A DNA stretch of 54,928 nt from assembly GCA_945827785.1 (NCBI GenBank), contig CALZOR010000002.1, positions 1-54,928 of the forward strand, given 5' to 3'. Shown here one piece after another: positions 16,560-25,196 of the stretch. The position numbers and the translations under genes are program-made. Numbering within the stretch: position 1 is the stretch's first letter; each line of letters starts with the position of its first letter. The notes beneath the pieces were generated by a model, which saw only the letters and a list, made by a program, of their open reading frames with translations, was not told where the DNA came from and did not search any database. Source of the DNA: an uncultured Bacteroidales bacterium. Its GTDB lineage: Bacteria; Bacteroidota; Bacteroidia; Bacteroidales; UBA932.

Positions 16560-18287
16560 ATGACAATGAATAAGATCAGACCAGTAATTCTTGCGGTTGT
16601 AATCATTTTTACCGCCTTTCTCGCTTACGGCCTTTTTACCATGCCAAAGCCTCAACCTGTTGATTCAGAGGGATTTTCATCCCAGAGAGTTCTCAATGAT
16701 ATAGAGGTGATATCACGGGAACACCATTCCGTAGCCCATCCTCAGGAAAGAGCCGCCGTCCGTGACTATCTTGTATCAAGGCTTGAATCGCTTGGAGCGG
16801 ACACTGTACGTCTGTTCGAATATGACTCCCTGACCGGTCCGCAGAACAAACACGTTGTCTATGAATTCGATGCCGTCGATATACTTGCAGAATTTGCTCC
16901 TGCCTCCGGCAAAGCTGACCAGAACACCACATATATGATGTTCGTGGCCCATTATGACTCACGTTATTCACAGCCGATGCCGAAGGATACCGTATGGTCT
17001 TATGGAGCTGCTGACGACGGATATGGAGTGGGTGTAATCCTTGAGACCGTTTCGCAATTGCTGAAGGAACGTGATTGCTGGAATCAGGGAGTGAAGGTCC
17101 TTTTCACTGATGCTGAGGAAGTTGGAATGCTTGGCATGAAATCTATATGGGAAAAGGACAATTATGTATTTGACAATGTCGGATTCATAATCAATGTCGA
17201 GGCCAGGGGCCCGTGGGGGCCGGCTCTGCTTTTTGAGACATGTCCGGGAAATGAAAAGGTCATGGAACTTTATGCCAGGGCCACCGATTATCCGTTCACT
17301 TATTCCCTGACTACGGTTGTCTATAGTTTCATGCCTAATTTCACTGATTTTACCATTGTTAAGGATGATATTCCGGGAATGAATTTCTCGACTGTCGCAG
17401 ATGTCAACCATTATCATACCGACCTTGATAATTTCTCAAACGTAAGTGCAAGGTCTGTGCAGCATTATGGTGCCCAGATTCTGCCTGTTGCCCGTGAATA
17501 TCTTTCAGATGCCTCATATTCTGACAAGAAGGCATTGGTTGCGGACAGAGATGTCACAAGTTTCACAATTCCTGCGCTTGGCCTGGTGAAAATGAGCAAG
17601 AATATGTATAAAATATTGAATGTCATCATATTTGTGCTTTTTCTGCTTGTTTTTGCACTTGAGGGCTTGCGCGGAAGAATCAAGGCTTCAAGGGTTTTCA
17701 GGATTTCCGGAATCCTGCTGATTTCCACCCTCGGGGTACTTCTCCTCTTTGAAGTATGTTCATGGTTTTGCGCGCTTGCCTGTGGCGCGAGATTCAAGCC
17801 TTTCGGAGTAGTTGCCGGAGTGGGATTTGACAATATTGCGATGATTGTGATGACCATTCTCCTTATTGCCGGATGCAAGGTTTTCTATTATATCTTCCGC
17901 AGGAAGTCTGCCAGGGAGGTTACCTCAATGAGAAGCAGCGCAGTGGCAAATGCAATTGCACAGTATTCATGTTCAGTACTTTACGGAGCATTAATCCTGC
18001 TGTTCATTCTCAGCGCCGCTCTGGTATTCACTCTCGGAGAGAACCTGATGTTCCTCATCCCTCTGACCTGTGCCACTGCCGCCCTGATTCTGTGGCGCCT
18101 TACCGGCTGGAAAGGCTGGATGCCGATAGCAACGGCTCTCATCCTGCTGCATGCATATTCATTCCTTTATGCTCTTGCAATGGCGCTTACAATCGGAGCC
18201 TACGGAGCTGTCGCAATGCTTGCCTTCCTGGATGTCATGGTTCTTATCCCTATGGCGGACATCTACGTCACTTCTTCCAGAAAGTAA
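16560..18287 (+). CDS. M28 family zinc metallopeptidase with C-terminal membrane domain
   Basis: A 575-aa membrane-anchored aminopeptidase-like protein. One N-terminal membrane segment (about 8-28) is followed by the M28 peptidase domain with metal and catalytic residues in order: AHYDSR (His131), GAADDGYG (Asp152/153), TDAEEVGM (Glu186/187) and HYHTDLDN. From about 340 onward there are several hydrophobic segments consistent with five or more membrane helices. The peptidase domain most likely faces the periplasm. The layout recalls larger M28 membrane peptidases, but the substrate is unknown. ATG codons at 16560 and 16566 are both possible starts. The gene is convergent with the M16 peptidase gene and shares a bidirectional terminator with it. 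Confidence 0.88.
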   Translation: MTMNKIRPVILAVVIIFTAFLAYGLFTMPKPQPVDSEGFSSQRVLNDIEVISREHHSVAHPQERAAVRDYLVSRLESLGADTVRLFEYDSLTGPQNKHVVYEFDAVDILAEFAPASGKADQNTTYMMFVAHYDSRYSQPMPKDTVWSYGAADDGYGVGVILETVSQLLKERDCWNQGVKVLFTDAEEVGMLGMKSIWEKDNYVFDNVGFIINVEARGPWGPALLFETCPGNEKVMELYARATDYPFTYSLTTVVYSFMPNFTDFTIVKDDIPGMNFSTVADVNHYHTDLDNFSNVSARSVQHYGAQILPVAREYLSDASYSDKKALVADRDVTSFTIPALGLVKMSKNMYKILNVIIFVLFLLVFALEGLRGRIKASRVFRISGILLISTLGVLLLFEVCSWFCALACGARFKPFGVVAGVGFDNIAMIVMTILLIAGCKVFYYIFRRKSAREVTSMRSSAVANAIAQYSCSVLYGALILLFILSAALVFTLGENLMFLIPLTCATAALILWRLTGWKGWMPIATALILLHAYSFLYALAMALTIGAYGAVAMLAFLDVMVLIPMADIYVTSSRK

Positions 18288-18289
18288 AT

Positions 18290-18319
18290 AATAAGGCTGG
18301 TCGTCCGACCAGCCTTATT
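18290..18319. terminator. Bidirectional terminator between M28 and M16 peptidase genes
   Basis: AATAAGGCTGGTC (18290-18302) pairs perfectly over 13 bp with GACCAGCCTTATT (18307-18319) around a GTCC loop. A/T ends on both sides allow it to stop both convergent genes. Confidence 0.85.
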
Positions 18320-18322
18320 TTG

Positions 18323-21223
18323 TCAGTAACCGAAGATTTCTTCAGCCGAGAGATATCTGACCTCGCCTAAAGTCTTCAGATACTTTATATCAATGTCTTT
18401 GGCATCGCCGAGAATGCCATAGGTGTAGGTGCGTCCCTTAACCCACTTCTCCTGAATTGCTTTGACATCCTCAATGGTGAGACTCTGAAGCTCTTCGAAT
18501 ATCTTCCTGCCACGGTTTTCCTTGAGCCCCATGTCACGGTCATTGATATATGACCAGAGAACGTCCATGCCTGTTGTCCTGCTTGTCCTCATCTGGGAAA
18601 TGATTCCTTCTTTTGCAATGTCAAATGCAGTCTGCGATACCGGCATTTCATTGATGATTTCATCAAAGGCCTCTATTGCCTGTTTCATCTTGTCATTCTG
18701 TGTCGCAATGAAAGCATTGTAAGAATAGGTGTCATCGGCATGAGCCGGAGTATCAAGCCATGCAGATGCCGAGTATGCAAGTCCGCGGGCTTCCCTCATT
18801 TCCTGGAATACGATGGTATTCATGCCACCTCCGAAATATGCATTGTAAAGTTCAATCTTTGCATCATCTTCAGGAGTGTATTTTTCTCCCTGACATGAGA
18901 ACTGGAAATAGTAGAGCTGCTTTGCATCGTATTGGGCGATATAGACCACGGGAACGGGAGTTTCTGCATACCTGTTGTATCTCTTTTCAAGAGGCTGTGG
19001 ATTGTCGCTGACTTTATGGTGGGCGGCAAGAGTCTTGCCGAGCGCCTTTTCACTTTCCGGACCATAGTAGAGAATCTCATGCTGCTTTGCAAACATCTCT
19101 TTCACCATAGCAAGAAGCTGTTCTGAAGTGAGAGCCATAACGGCATCATTGTTCAGATATATTTTTGAAATCAGTTCAGGACCATAGGTAAGATATCTTC
19201 GCAGGGCTCCGAAGCAATGCTGCTGGCTGAGTTTTGAATTGGCCCTGCTCTTCAGAATGTCATCCTTTAGACTTCTGAGGATGTCTTCGTCGGCTTTTGC
19301 ATTCTCAATGAGGTCTTCCACGATTTCGAGAGCCTCACCGATATTCTCTCCAAGACCGCTGACATTGATTGTTGTCTCATTTGCATAAGTTTCGAAAGAG
19401 AACGAGCATGCAAGTTCATACATCTTCGATGCAATCTCTTCTGCACTCATCTTTTCTGTTCCGAGATACCCGAGATATTCGAATGCGATTCCAAGGGCAG
19501 GATTTGTTTCCGCACCTTCGTTGAATGAGATGACGAGTTCTGCTATGTCGTTGATTTTCTTTTCTTTATAGAGAACTTCCATTCCCTGGGACTTGAATAT
19601 GTCCATGTCCTTCTTATAATCGACGAATACCGGATCTATAGGTTTGACGACACTTTTCTGTATCTCGGCGATGAATGCGCTCTGCTTGTCCCTATTGGTG
19701 ACAATCGGAGTAATCTTCGGAGCGGCAATTTTCTGCTGGCTCTTGTCAACTCCTTCTCTCTTATAGACTATTGCATATCCGTTTTCCGGAAGATACTTGT
19801 TGGCCCAGGCCACAACATCTTCTTTGGTAATTTTTTCGATTCTTTCAAAAATACCAACTTCATCTGCCCAATCAGTGCCGTTGATGAACGAATTGACATA
19901 AATATAGGCCCTGTTGTCATTGGATTCCAACTGCTGCATGATTTGCAGCTTGAAATTGTTGACTGTAGCTTCAAGCAAGCTCTCAGGGAAGTCACCGCTG
20001 CGGAGTCTGGCAACTTCGGCAAGAAGCAGGTCCTTGAGCTCGTCAAGGCTTTGCCCCTCGCGCGGTGCTCCTGCAAGGAGGAAACTGCTGTAGTCCGGCT
20101 GGCTTGAATACCCGCCATAGGCATTGAGCGCTTTCTGCTGCTGGTTGATGTCAAGGTCGATGAGCCCGGCCTGGCCATTGTTCAGGATTGCAGACGCGAT
20201 ATTTGCAATGTCGCTCGATTCGTCAGCAGCGCCAGGAAGCCTCCATCCGATCATGATATTCTCGCTCTCAAGACCATAGACCTCCTTTACGACAGGAGTT
20301 GTAATAGGCTGTTCCTCTGCGCATTCCAGAACAGGAAGGTCCGGATTTGGCTCCATGTCTCCGAAATATTTCTCTATCATGCTGACCATGTAGTCCGGAT
20401 CGAAATCTCCGGCAACGCAGATTGCCATGTTGTTCGGAACATACCATGTCTTGTGGTAGTTCTTAACATTGGTGATTGAAGGGTTCTTCAGATGCTCCTG
20501 TGTACCGAGAACTGTCTGTTTACCATAAGGATGGTTGGGAAAAAGAGCCGCATCCAGAGCCTCCCAGACCTTGCGGCTGTCTTGTGTAAGGGACATGTTC
20601 TTCTCCTCATATATGGTCTCAAGTTCGGTGTGGAAGCCTCTGAGAACAGGATGCTTGAACCTGTCTGCCTGAATCCTGGCCCAGTTCTCAATCTGGTTGG
20701 AAGGAATGTCCTCGACATAGGCTGTCACATCCTGTGACGTGAATGCATTCGTACCTTCTGCACCTATCATGGACATGAGCTTGTCATATTCGTTAGGGAT
20801 GGCAAGTTTTGAAGCCTCATAGCTTATTGAATCGATTTTATGATATATGGCTTCCCTTTTTGCCTGGTCTGAGGTCTTCCTGTAAACTTCAAACAGCTGT
20901 TCTATCTCGTCAAGCATAGGCTTTTCCGCTGCATAGTCGCTGGTTCCGAAGCTCTGCGTTCCCTTGAACATCAGGTGTTCGAAATAGTGGGCAAGGCCCG
21001 TGGTCTCGCTCGGGTCGTTCTTTCCTCCCACTTTCACGGCAATGTATGTCTGAATGCGCGGGGTTTCCTTGTTGACGCTCATATACACCTTGAGCCCATT
21101 GTCCAAGGTATATATTCTTGTCCCGAGGGGATCTCCTGCCACAGTCTCATATTTGTACTGCGAGCAGGATGCAATGCTGAAAACCGATATCAGCACTGCC
21201 GCAAAAAAGTAAATTCGTTTCAT
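18323..21223 (-). CDS. M16 family zinc metallopeptidase, lipoprotein
   Basis: A 966-aa insulinase/pitrilysin-type protease. The signal peptide ends SIASC with Cys20 as lipidation site, so it is anchored in the envelope. The first catalytic M16 domain carries the inverted zinc motif HYFEH (79-83), with the distal glutamate in ETIYEEKNM (about 203-210). A second, non-catalytic M16 half follows from about residue 530, giving the two-lobed clamshell. It degrades peptides small enough to enter the chamber; the natural substrate is unknown. It lies 48 bases after rsmI with no separate promoter box visible, so it is probably the last gene of the acidic-protein/rsmI operon. Confidence 0.92.
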   Translation of the reverse strand: MKRIYFFAAVLISVFSIASCSQYKYETVAGDPLGTRIYTLDNGLKVYMSVNKETPRIQTYIAVKVGGKNDPSETTGLAHYFEHLMFKGTQSFGTSDYAAEKPMLDEIEQLFEVYRKTSDQAKREAIYHKIDSISYEASKLAIPNEYDKLMSMIGAEGTNAFTSQDVTAYVEDIPSNQIENWARIQADRFKHPVLRGFHTELETIYEEKNMSLTQDSRKVWEALDAALFPNHPYGKQTVLGTQEHLKNPSITNVKNYHKTWYVPNNMAICVAGDFDPDYMVSMIEKYFGDMEPNPDLPVLECAEEQPITTPVVKEVYGLESENIMIGWRLPGAADESSDIANIASAILNNGQAGLIDLDINQQQKALNAYGGYSSQPDYSSFLLAGAPREGQSLDELKDLLLAEVARLRSGDFPESLLEATVNNFKLQIMQQLESNDNRAYIYVNSFINGTDWADEVGIFERIEKITKEDVVAWANKYLPENGYAIVYKREGVDKSQQKIAAPKITPIVTNRDKQSAFIAEIQKSVVKPIDPVFVDYKKDMDIFKSQGMEVLYKEKKINDIAELVISFNEGAETNPALGIAFEYLGYLGTEKMSAEEIASKMYELACSFSFETYANETTINVSGLGENIGEALEIVEDLIENAKADEDILRSLKDDILKSRANSKLSQQHCFGALRRYLTYGPELISKIYLNNDAVMALTSEQLLAMVKEMFAKQHEILYYGPESEKALGKTLAAHHKVSDNPQPLEKRYNRYAETPVPVVYIAQYDAKQLYYFQFSCQGEKYTPEDDAKIELYNAYFGGGMNTIVFQEMREARGLAYSASAWLDTPAHADDTYSYNAFIATQNDKMKQAIEAFDEIINEMPVSQTAFDIAKEGIISQMRTSRTTGMDVLWSYINDRDMGLKENRGRKIFEELQSLTIEDVKAIQEKWVKGRTYTYGILGDAKDIDIKYLKTLGEVRYLSAEEIFGY

Positions 21224-21271
21224 AAAGTAATATGTTGTTTAATAATGATTTATAGCTACTTGTCCAAGACT

Positions 21272-21997
21272 CTATTCGTCGTCGCGGTCGGCTTTGTGGT
21301 ATTTCTTTTTCTCTTTTTGGACTTCGGGAGCTCCGGCAACGATGATTACGATTTCACCCTTCGGCTCATGTTCCCTGAACCATGAGGCAACCTCCTCAAG
21401 GCTGCCGCGGCGGTGCTCCTCGAATTTCTTGGAAATCTCCCTTGCAACCGAACACTGCCTTTGAGGACCGAAAAACTCTGCAAACTGTTCCAGAGTCTTC
21501 ACAAGACGATATGGCGATTCGTAGAAAATCATCGTGCGAGTTTCCTGCACAAGAGATTCTATCCTTGTCTGCCTTCCTTTTTTCTGGGGCAGGAAGCCCT
21601 CGAAACAGAAACGGTCACACGGATAGCCGGAAGAAACAAGGGCAGGCACGAAGGCTGTTGCTCCGGGAAGTGTCTGAACCTCAATACCTTCTTCAATACA
21701 GGTGCGGGCAAGGAGAAAGCCCGGATCTGAAATGCCGGGAGTGCCGGCATCGCTTATCAGGGCTACATCAAGTCCGGCAAGAATCCTTTCCTTTATCATC
21801 GATGCCGTCTTGTGTTCATTGAATTTGTGATGTGACTCAAGCCTGCCGCTAATCTCGAAATGCTTAAGAAGGACTGAACTTGTACGGGTGTCCTCGGCGA
21901 GGATGAGATCGACCTCTTTAAGAACCTTTATTGCCCTGAATGTCATGTCCTCGAGATTTCCCACCGGAGTGGGAACTATATAAAGGATACCGGCCAT
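21272..21997 (-). CDS. rsmI: 16S rRNA (cytidine1402-2'-O)-methyltransferase
   Basis: RsmI methylates the ribose of C1402 in the decoding centre of 16S rRNA using S-adenosylmethionine. The 241-aa protein has the tetrapyrrole-methylase fold: LYIVPTPVGNLEDMTFRA at 6-23, LAEDTRTSS near 34, SDAGTPGISDPG near 83, and LPGATAFVPALVSSG near 109. It lacks the C-terminal extension of some longer RsmI proteins and ends in a lysine-rich tail (EKKKYHKADRDDE). The start is one base after the stop of the preceding gene, so translation is probably coupled. Confidence 0.96.
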   Translation of the reverse strand: MAGILYIVPTPVGNLEDMTFRAIKVLKEVDLILAEDTRTSSVLLKHFEISGRLESHHKFNEHKTASMIKERILAGLDVALISDAGTPGISDPGFLLARTCIEEGIEVQTLPGATAFVPALVSSGYPCDRFCFEGFLPQKKGRQTRIESLVQETRTMIFYESPYRLVKTLEQFAEFFGPQRQCSVAREISKKFEEHRRGSLEEVASWFREHEPKGEIVIIVAGAPEVQKEKKKYHKADRDDE

Positions 21998-21998
21998 C

Positions 21999-22634
21999 TT
22001 ATCTGACCCTCCTTCTTGCTGCCATCATGAAACGATAGACAGTTTCCGAATCCAAATTCCACTGAGGGAACCTCTCTTTTACATAGCCGACAACTTCTCT
22101 CAGGGAGTTCATCCCGTTGATGGCATTGACGGCATCCTGAAATATCATTGGATCTTCATTGAATAGCGTATTTATATATAATATCCTGTCATTCAGGGAG
22201 ATGGCGCTCCTTATATCCCTGACGGGAGACCCCGGCATATCTGTCCACCAGAGCTGTCTGTTGTCCTCGAACACCGGAATGTCATCCTCTTCCTTCTCAG
22301 TCTCCTCTTCCGACGTCGTTGCATGCCCCTCCTCTGGCGCAGCTTCCTGCACAGGCTCCTGCTCCATGCAGATATCTTCCGGCAAATCACCTATTGCCTC
22401 TTGCTCAACTTCCTGCTCGAACTCCTGCTCAACCTCCTGTTCAATTTCCGGTTCGGCCATCTGTTCAGTCTCCTGTTCCTCGATGTCAAGGTCAATAGGC
22501 TCTATATCAATATCTTCCGAATCAAGGCCCTGCTCATATTCAGCAACCATCTTTTCGAGACATTCAATCCTCTGTCGCAAATCTGAAATCAATTCCCTGA
22601 CTTCTGATAAAAATTCTGTTTCTCTATTTTTCAT
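21999..22634 (-). CDS. Acidic coiled-coil protein with conserved C-terminal domain, unknown function
   Basis: A 211-aa protein not assigned to a named family. Residues 1-35 form a probable coiled coil ([20 protein letters not shown]). Residues 36-130 are extremely acidic with repeated E-Q-E/E-V-E-Q units. The C-terminal 80 residues ([20 protein letters not shown] onward) look like a compact helical domain ending in basic RRRVR. The gene is the first of the operon with rsmI and probably the M16 peptidase gene. Its divergent neighbour is tdk. A scaffold or ribosome/nucleic-acid-linked role is possible from the charge layout, but nothing in the sequence proves it. Confidence 0.65.
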   Translation of the reverse strand: MKNRETEFLSEVRELISDLRQRIECLEKMVAEYEQGLDSEDIDIEPIDLDIEEQETEQMAEPEIEQEVEQEFEQEVEQEAIGDLPEDICMEQEPVQEAAPEEGHATTSEEETEKEEDDIPVFEDNRQLWWTDMPGSPVRDIRSAISLNDRILYINTLFNEDPMIFQDAVNAINGMNSLREVVGYVKERFPQWNLDSETVYRFMMAARRRVR

Positions 22635-22649
22635 AAGGCAATATTTGAC

Positions 22650-22657
22650 TATCTTTG
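22650..22657 (+). promoter_or_regulatory. -7 box of tdk
   Basis: TATCTTTG matches TAnnTTTG and lies 28 bases before the tdk ATG. TTTT 19 bases upstream is a weak -33 box. Confidence 0.5.
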
Positions 22658-22672
22658 CAATCCGTCAAACCA

Positions 22673-22705
22673 CAAAAATAATCAAATGTTTTTAGAAAAA
22701 GCAAA
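22673..22705 (-). promoter_or_regulatory. Promoter of the acidic protein/rsmI operon
   Basis: On the minus strand, TTTG (22705-22702), a 21-base spacer and TATTTTTG (22680-22673) match the promoter consensus. The -33 box lies inside the tdk coding start, so the divergent promoters overlap. Confidence 0.45.
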
Positions 22706-23267
22706 AAAAGCAGGTTCTATTGAAGTAATCTGCGGATCCATGTTCTCCGGTAAGACAGAGGAACTTATCAGGAGACTTAAAAGAGCGCAATTCGCAAAAC
22801 AGACAGTCGAAATATACAAACCATGCATCGATGTCAGGTATTCTGATGACGAGGTCGTGTCGCATGATTCGCACAGCATCCCCTCAACTCCAATAGATTC
22901 TCCGGCGAGCATGCTTCTGCTCTCAAGTGATGTTGAAGTCGTAGGTATCGACGAGGCCCAGTTTTTTGACGATACGATAGTTGAGGTTGTACAGACTCTG
23001 GCAGACAGGGGAGTGAGAGTGATAATCGCCGGCCTTGACACCGATTTCATGGGTAAGCCATTCGGCCCTATGCCTGCCCTCATGGCTGTAGCTGAGGATA
23101 TACAGAAAGTCCATGCAATCTGCGTCAAATGCGGTAGTCCGGCAAATCATTCCCACAGACTTTCTTCCAGCGACAAGTTGGTAGTTCTTGGTGAGAAGGA
23201 TATTTACGAGCCTCTTTGCCGCCACTGCTACAATGCTGCAATCCAGGCTGAAAAGGATGCACAATAG
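22686..23267 (+). CDS. tdk: Thymidine kinase
   Basis: Type II thymidine kinase, 193 aa, which phosphorylates thymidine to dTMP with ATP in nucleotide salvage. The P-loop [11 protein letters not shown] is at about 17-27, the Walker B-like [10 protein letters not shown] near 85-94, and the zinc ribbon cysteines are in CVKCG and CRHC toward the C-terminus. The substrate-lid region is normal and the length is that of the family. It is divergent from the acidic protein gene, and a hairpin with a T-run follows it. Confidence 0.97.
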   Translation: MFLEKAKKAGSIEVICGSMFSGKTEELIRRLKRAQFAKQTVEIYKPCIDVRYSDDEVVSHDSHSIPSTPIDSPASMLLLSSDVEVVGIDEAQFFDDTIVEVVQTLADRGVRVIIAGLDTDFMGKPFGPMPALMAVAEDIQKVHAICVKCGSPANHSHRLSSSDKLVVLGEKDIYEPLCRHCYNAAIQAEKDAQ

Positions 23268-23309
23268 AAGTAAAAATTTATTAAAACAGAAATAATTTAT
23301 TAAAACGGA

Positions 23310-23349
23310 AAAACTTTCGTCACATTATTGGCGGAAGTTTTCTTTTTGT
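23310..23349 (+). terminator. tdk terminator
   Basis: AAAACTTTCG (23310-23319) pairs with CGGAAGTTTT (23332-23341), with one G-T wobble, followed by TCTTTTTG. It lies 43 bases after the tdk stop and argues that the next gene starts at the ATG at 23376 rather than at upstream codons. Confidence 0.6.
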
Positions 23350-23375
23350 CCATTCTCCTTCCTACTTTCGCTGCC

Positions 23376-24323
23376 ATGAAGGAAGACGGAAAAATATCCC
23401 ACTCGTACCTGGTGGCAATAATTGCTCTGGTATTTATGATATTGGGCTACCAGACTGCCTTGTTCGTACACCGTGCGGCCGTTGTAAGCATAGCGGCAAA
23501 CCGTGATGCTCCTGATACCATATATGTATATGAAGACATCCGGGAAGGCGCAAAAGGCAAGAAACAGGTTTCCAGGGTGGATGGCAACAAGCCTTCTTCT
23601 GGAGGGAAAGGTATCGGACCGGCTACCGTAGGGACAACTGTGGCTGATGTACGTGTAGAAAGGAAAGATGCGCAACATGATGCAAGGACTGAGAACATAC
23701 GTCGGAACACAAGAAGAGTTGAAAGCTTCAGGTTCAATCCTAATACAGTCAGTGTAGAGGACCTGTGCCGCCTTGGATTCAGCCAAAAACAGGCTCAGTC
23801 AATAGACAATTACAGGAAAAAAGGAGGACGGTTCAAGAAAAAGTCTGATTTTGCCAAATCCTACGTCGTATCGGACAGCATCTTTCGCCGGCTGGAGCCA
23901 TATATCGACATTCCTCTGCTTGACCTGAACCTGGCCGATTCGGCGGCACTGGATGCTCTCCCGGGAATAGGAGGCTGGTTTGCCCGTGCAATAATCAGCC
24001 ACAGACAGAAGCTTGGAGGTTTCTCATACAAGGAGCAGCTTATGGATATAAAGAATCTTGACATGGAAAGATATTCGGCTCTGGAAGAACTGGTAACGGT
24101 CAGTCCACAACATGTCAGGGCTTATCCACTGTGGACATTGCCTGAAGATTCCTTGAGGAAACATCCGTATATAAGGAGCCTGGAGGCAGCACATGCAATC
24201 GTGCTCTTCAGGACCAACAGCCCCCCGGAGAGACTTTCGGTTGAAAATATGAAAAAAGCCGGCATCCTCAGGGCTGAAGATGCCGACCGGCTTTCCAGAT
24301 GTTCCATTGCCCCATATCCGTAG
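23376..24323 (+). CDS. Membrane-anchored helix-hairpin-helix protein (ComEA-like)
   Basis: A 315-aa protein with one N-terminal membrane segment (about 8-30) and a basic low-complexity linker. From about residue 118 it carries tandem helix-hairpin-helix repeats of the ComEA/T2SS-K-like type: FNPNTVSVEDLCRLGFS, DLNLADSAALDALPGIGGWF and a further ALEELVTVSP segment. Such domains bind DNA without sequence specificity, and a membrane-anchored copy recalls ComEA in DNA uptake; that role is only inferred. The open frame extends to a TTG at 23328, but this lies inside the tdk terminator, so the ATG is chosen. It is convergent with prmA, three bases apart. Confidence 0.75.
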   Translation: MKEDGKISHSYLVAIIALVFMILGYQTALFVHRAAVVSIAANRDAPDTIYVYEDIREGAKGKKQVSRVDGNKPSSGGKGIGPATVGTTVADVRVERKDAQHDARTENIRRNTRRVESFRFNPNTVSVEDLCRLGFSQKQAQSIDNYRKKGGRFKKKSDFAKSYVVSDSIFRRLEPYIDIPLLDLNLADSAALDALPGIGGWFARAIISHRQKLGGFSYKEQLMDIKNLDMERYSALEELVTVSPQHVRAYPLWTLPEDSLRKHPYIRSLEAAHAIVLFRTNSPPERLSVENMKKAGILRAEDADRLSRCSIAPYP

Positions 24324-24326
24324 GCG

Positions 24327-25184
24327 CTATCGCTTGCAGAACTTGATGCAGCACCAGTTGTCCATGCTATCCTCGCTTATGTATTCCAGGCCTGCATTTT
24401 CGGCACATGCCGTCAGCATAGGCATGTCCTCCGTGTAGAATCCGCTGATGAACAGAAGGCCGTTGCGGCGCAGGGACCTGGCGTAGGTCGGGATGTCCTG
24501 AAGCAGGATGTTGCGGTTTATGTTGGCAAGAATCACGTCATAGGTGTTCATCTGAAGCAGAGAGGCGTCTCCGTAGCAGGTCTCGACGATTTTTCCTACA
24601 CGGTTCAGCCTGGCGTTGTCCCATGCCGAATTCGCTGCAACTGCATCGATGTCAATTCCATAGACTTTAGATGCCTTCATCTTTGCTGCAAGAATTGCAA
24701 GGACGGCTGTTCCGCAGCCCATGTCGAGGACGACTTTGTCTTTCACTGCGTCCTCATTGTTCAGAAGGGCACGGCACATCATGTAGGTCGTCTGATGATG
24801 CCCTGTTCCGAATGCCATCTTCGGATCTATGGTAATATTGTATCTGGTGCGTTTGAGATTCTTGTGGAAGGATGCCTTGATTGTACATTTTCCATCCACG
24901 ATGATGGGTGTGAACTCACTTTCCCAGAGGGCGTTCCAGTTCACCGGAGGAATCAGCTTCGCACTGTGTTCGATGCTGAAATCCATCCCTTCAAGCCCGC
25001 TCAGAACAACTTTAAGATCCTGTGGGTTGTAAAGGTCCTTCTGGATGTAGCATTTGAGGAAGGGATCTTCCTCAGTAAATGACTCAAATGGGAGTTCACT
25101 GATTTCAGCGGTCACTATTTCCGCTGCTTCGTCACTGTATGGAGAAATCTTCACCGATACCTCGATATATTCCTGACTGTTCAT
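24327..25184 (-). CDS. prmA: Ribosomal protein L11 methyltransferase
   Basis: PrmA methylates lysines and the N-terminus of ribosomal protein L11 with S-adenosylmethionine. The 285-aa protein has an N-terminal ferredoxin-like substrate domain (about 1-75), the linker FGTGHHQTT near 127-135, the SAM motif VVLDMGCGTAVLAILAAK near 152-169, and the catalytic-loop ILANINRNIL near 218. It lies 12 bases after the AsmA-like gene and is probably co-transcribed with it. Confidence 0.95.
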   Translation of the reverse strand: MNSQEYIEVSVKISPYSDEAAEIVTAEISELPFESFTEEDPFLKCYIQKDLYNPQDLKVVLSGLEGMDFSIEHSAKLIPPVNWNALWESEFTPIIVDGKCTIKASFHKNLKRTRYNITIDPKMAFGTGHHQTTYMMCRALLNNEDAVKDKVVLDMGCGTAVLAILAAKMKASKVYGIDIDAVAANSAWDNARLNRVGKIVETCYGDASLLQMNTYDVILANINRNILLQDIPTYARSLRRNGLLFISGFYTEDMPMLTACAENAGLEYISEDSMDNWCCIKFCKR

Positions 25185-25196
25185 ATTGCGTTTGTA

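Noticed and set aside
22159..22695. Ser/Cys-rich plus-strand frame opposite the acidic protein
   Set aside because: It mirrors the Glu/Gln codon repeats of the real minus-strand gene and crosses into the tdk promoter.
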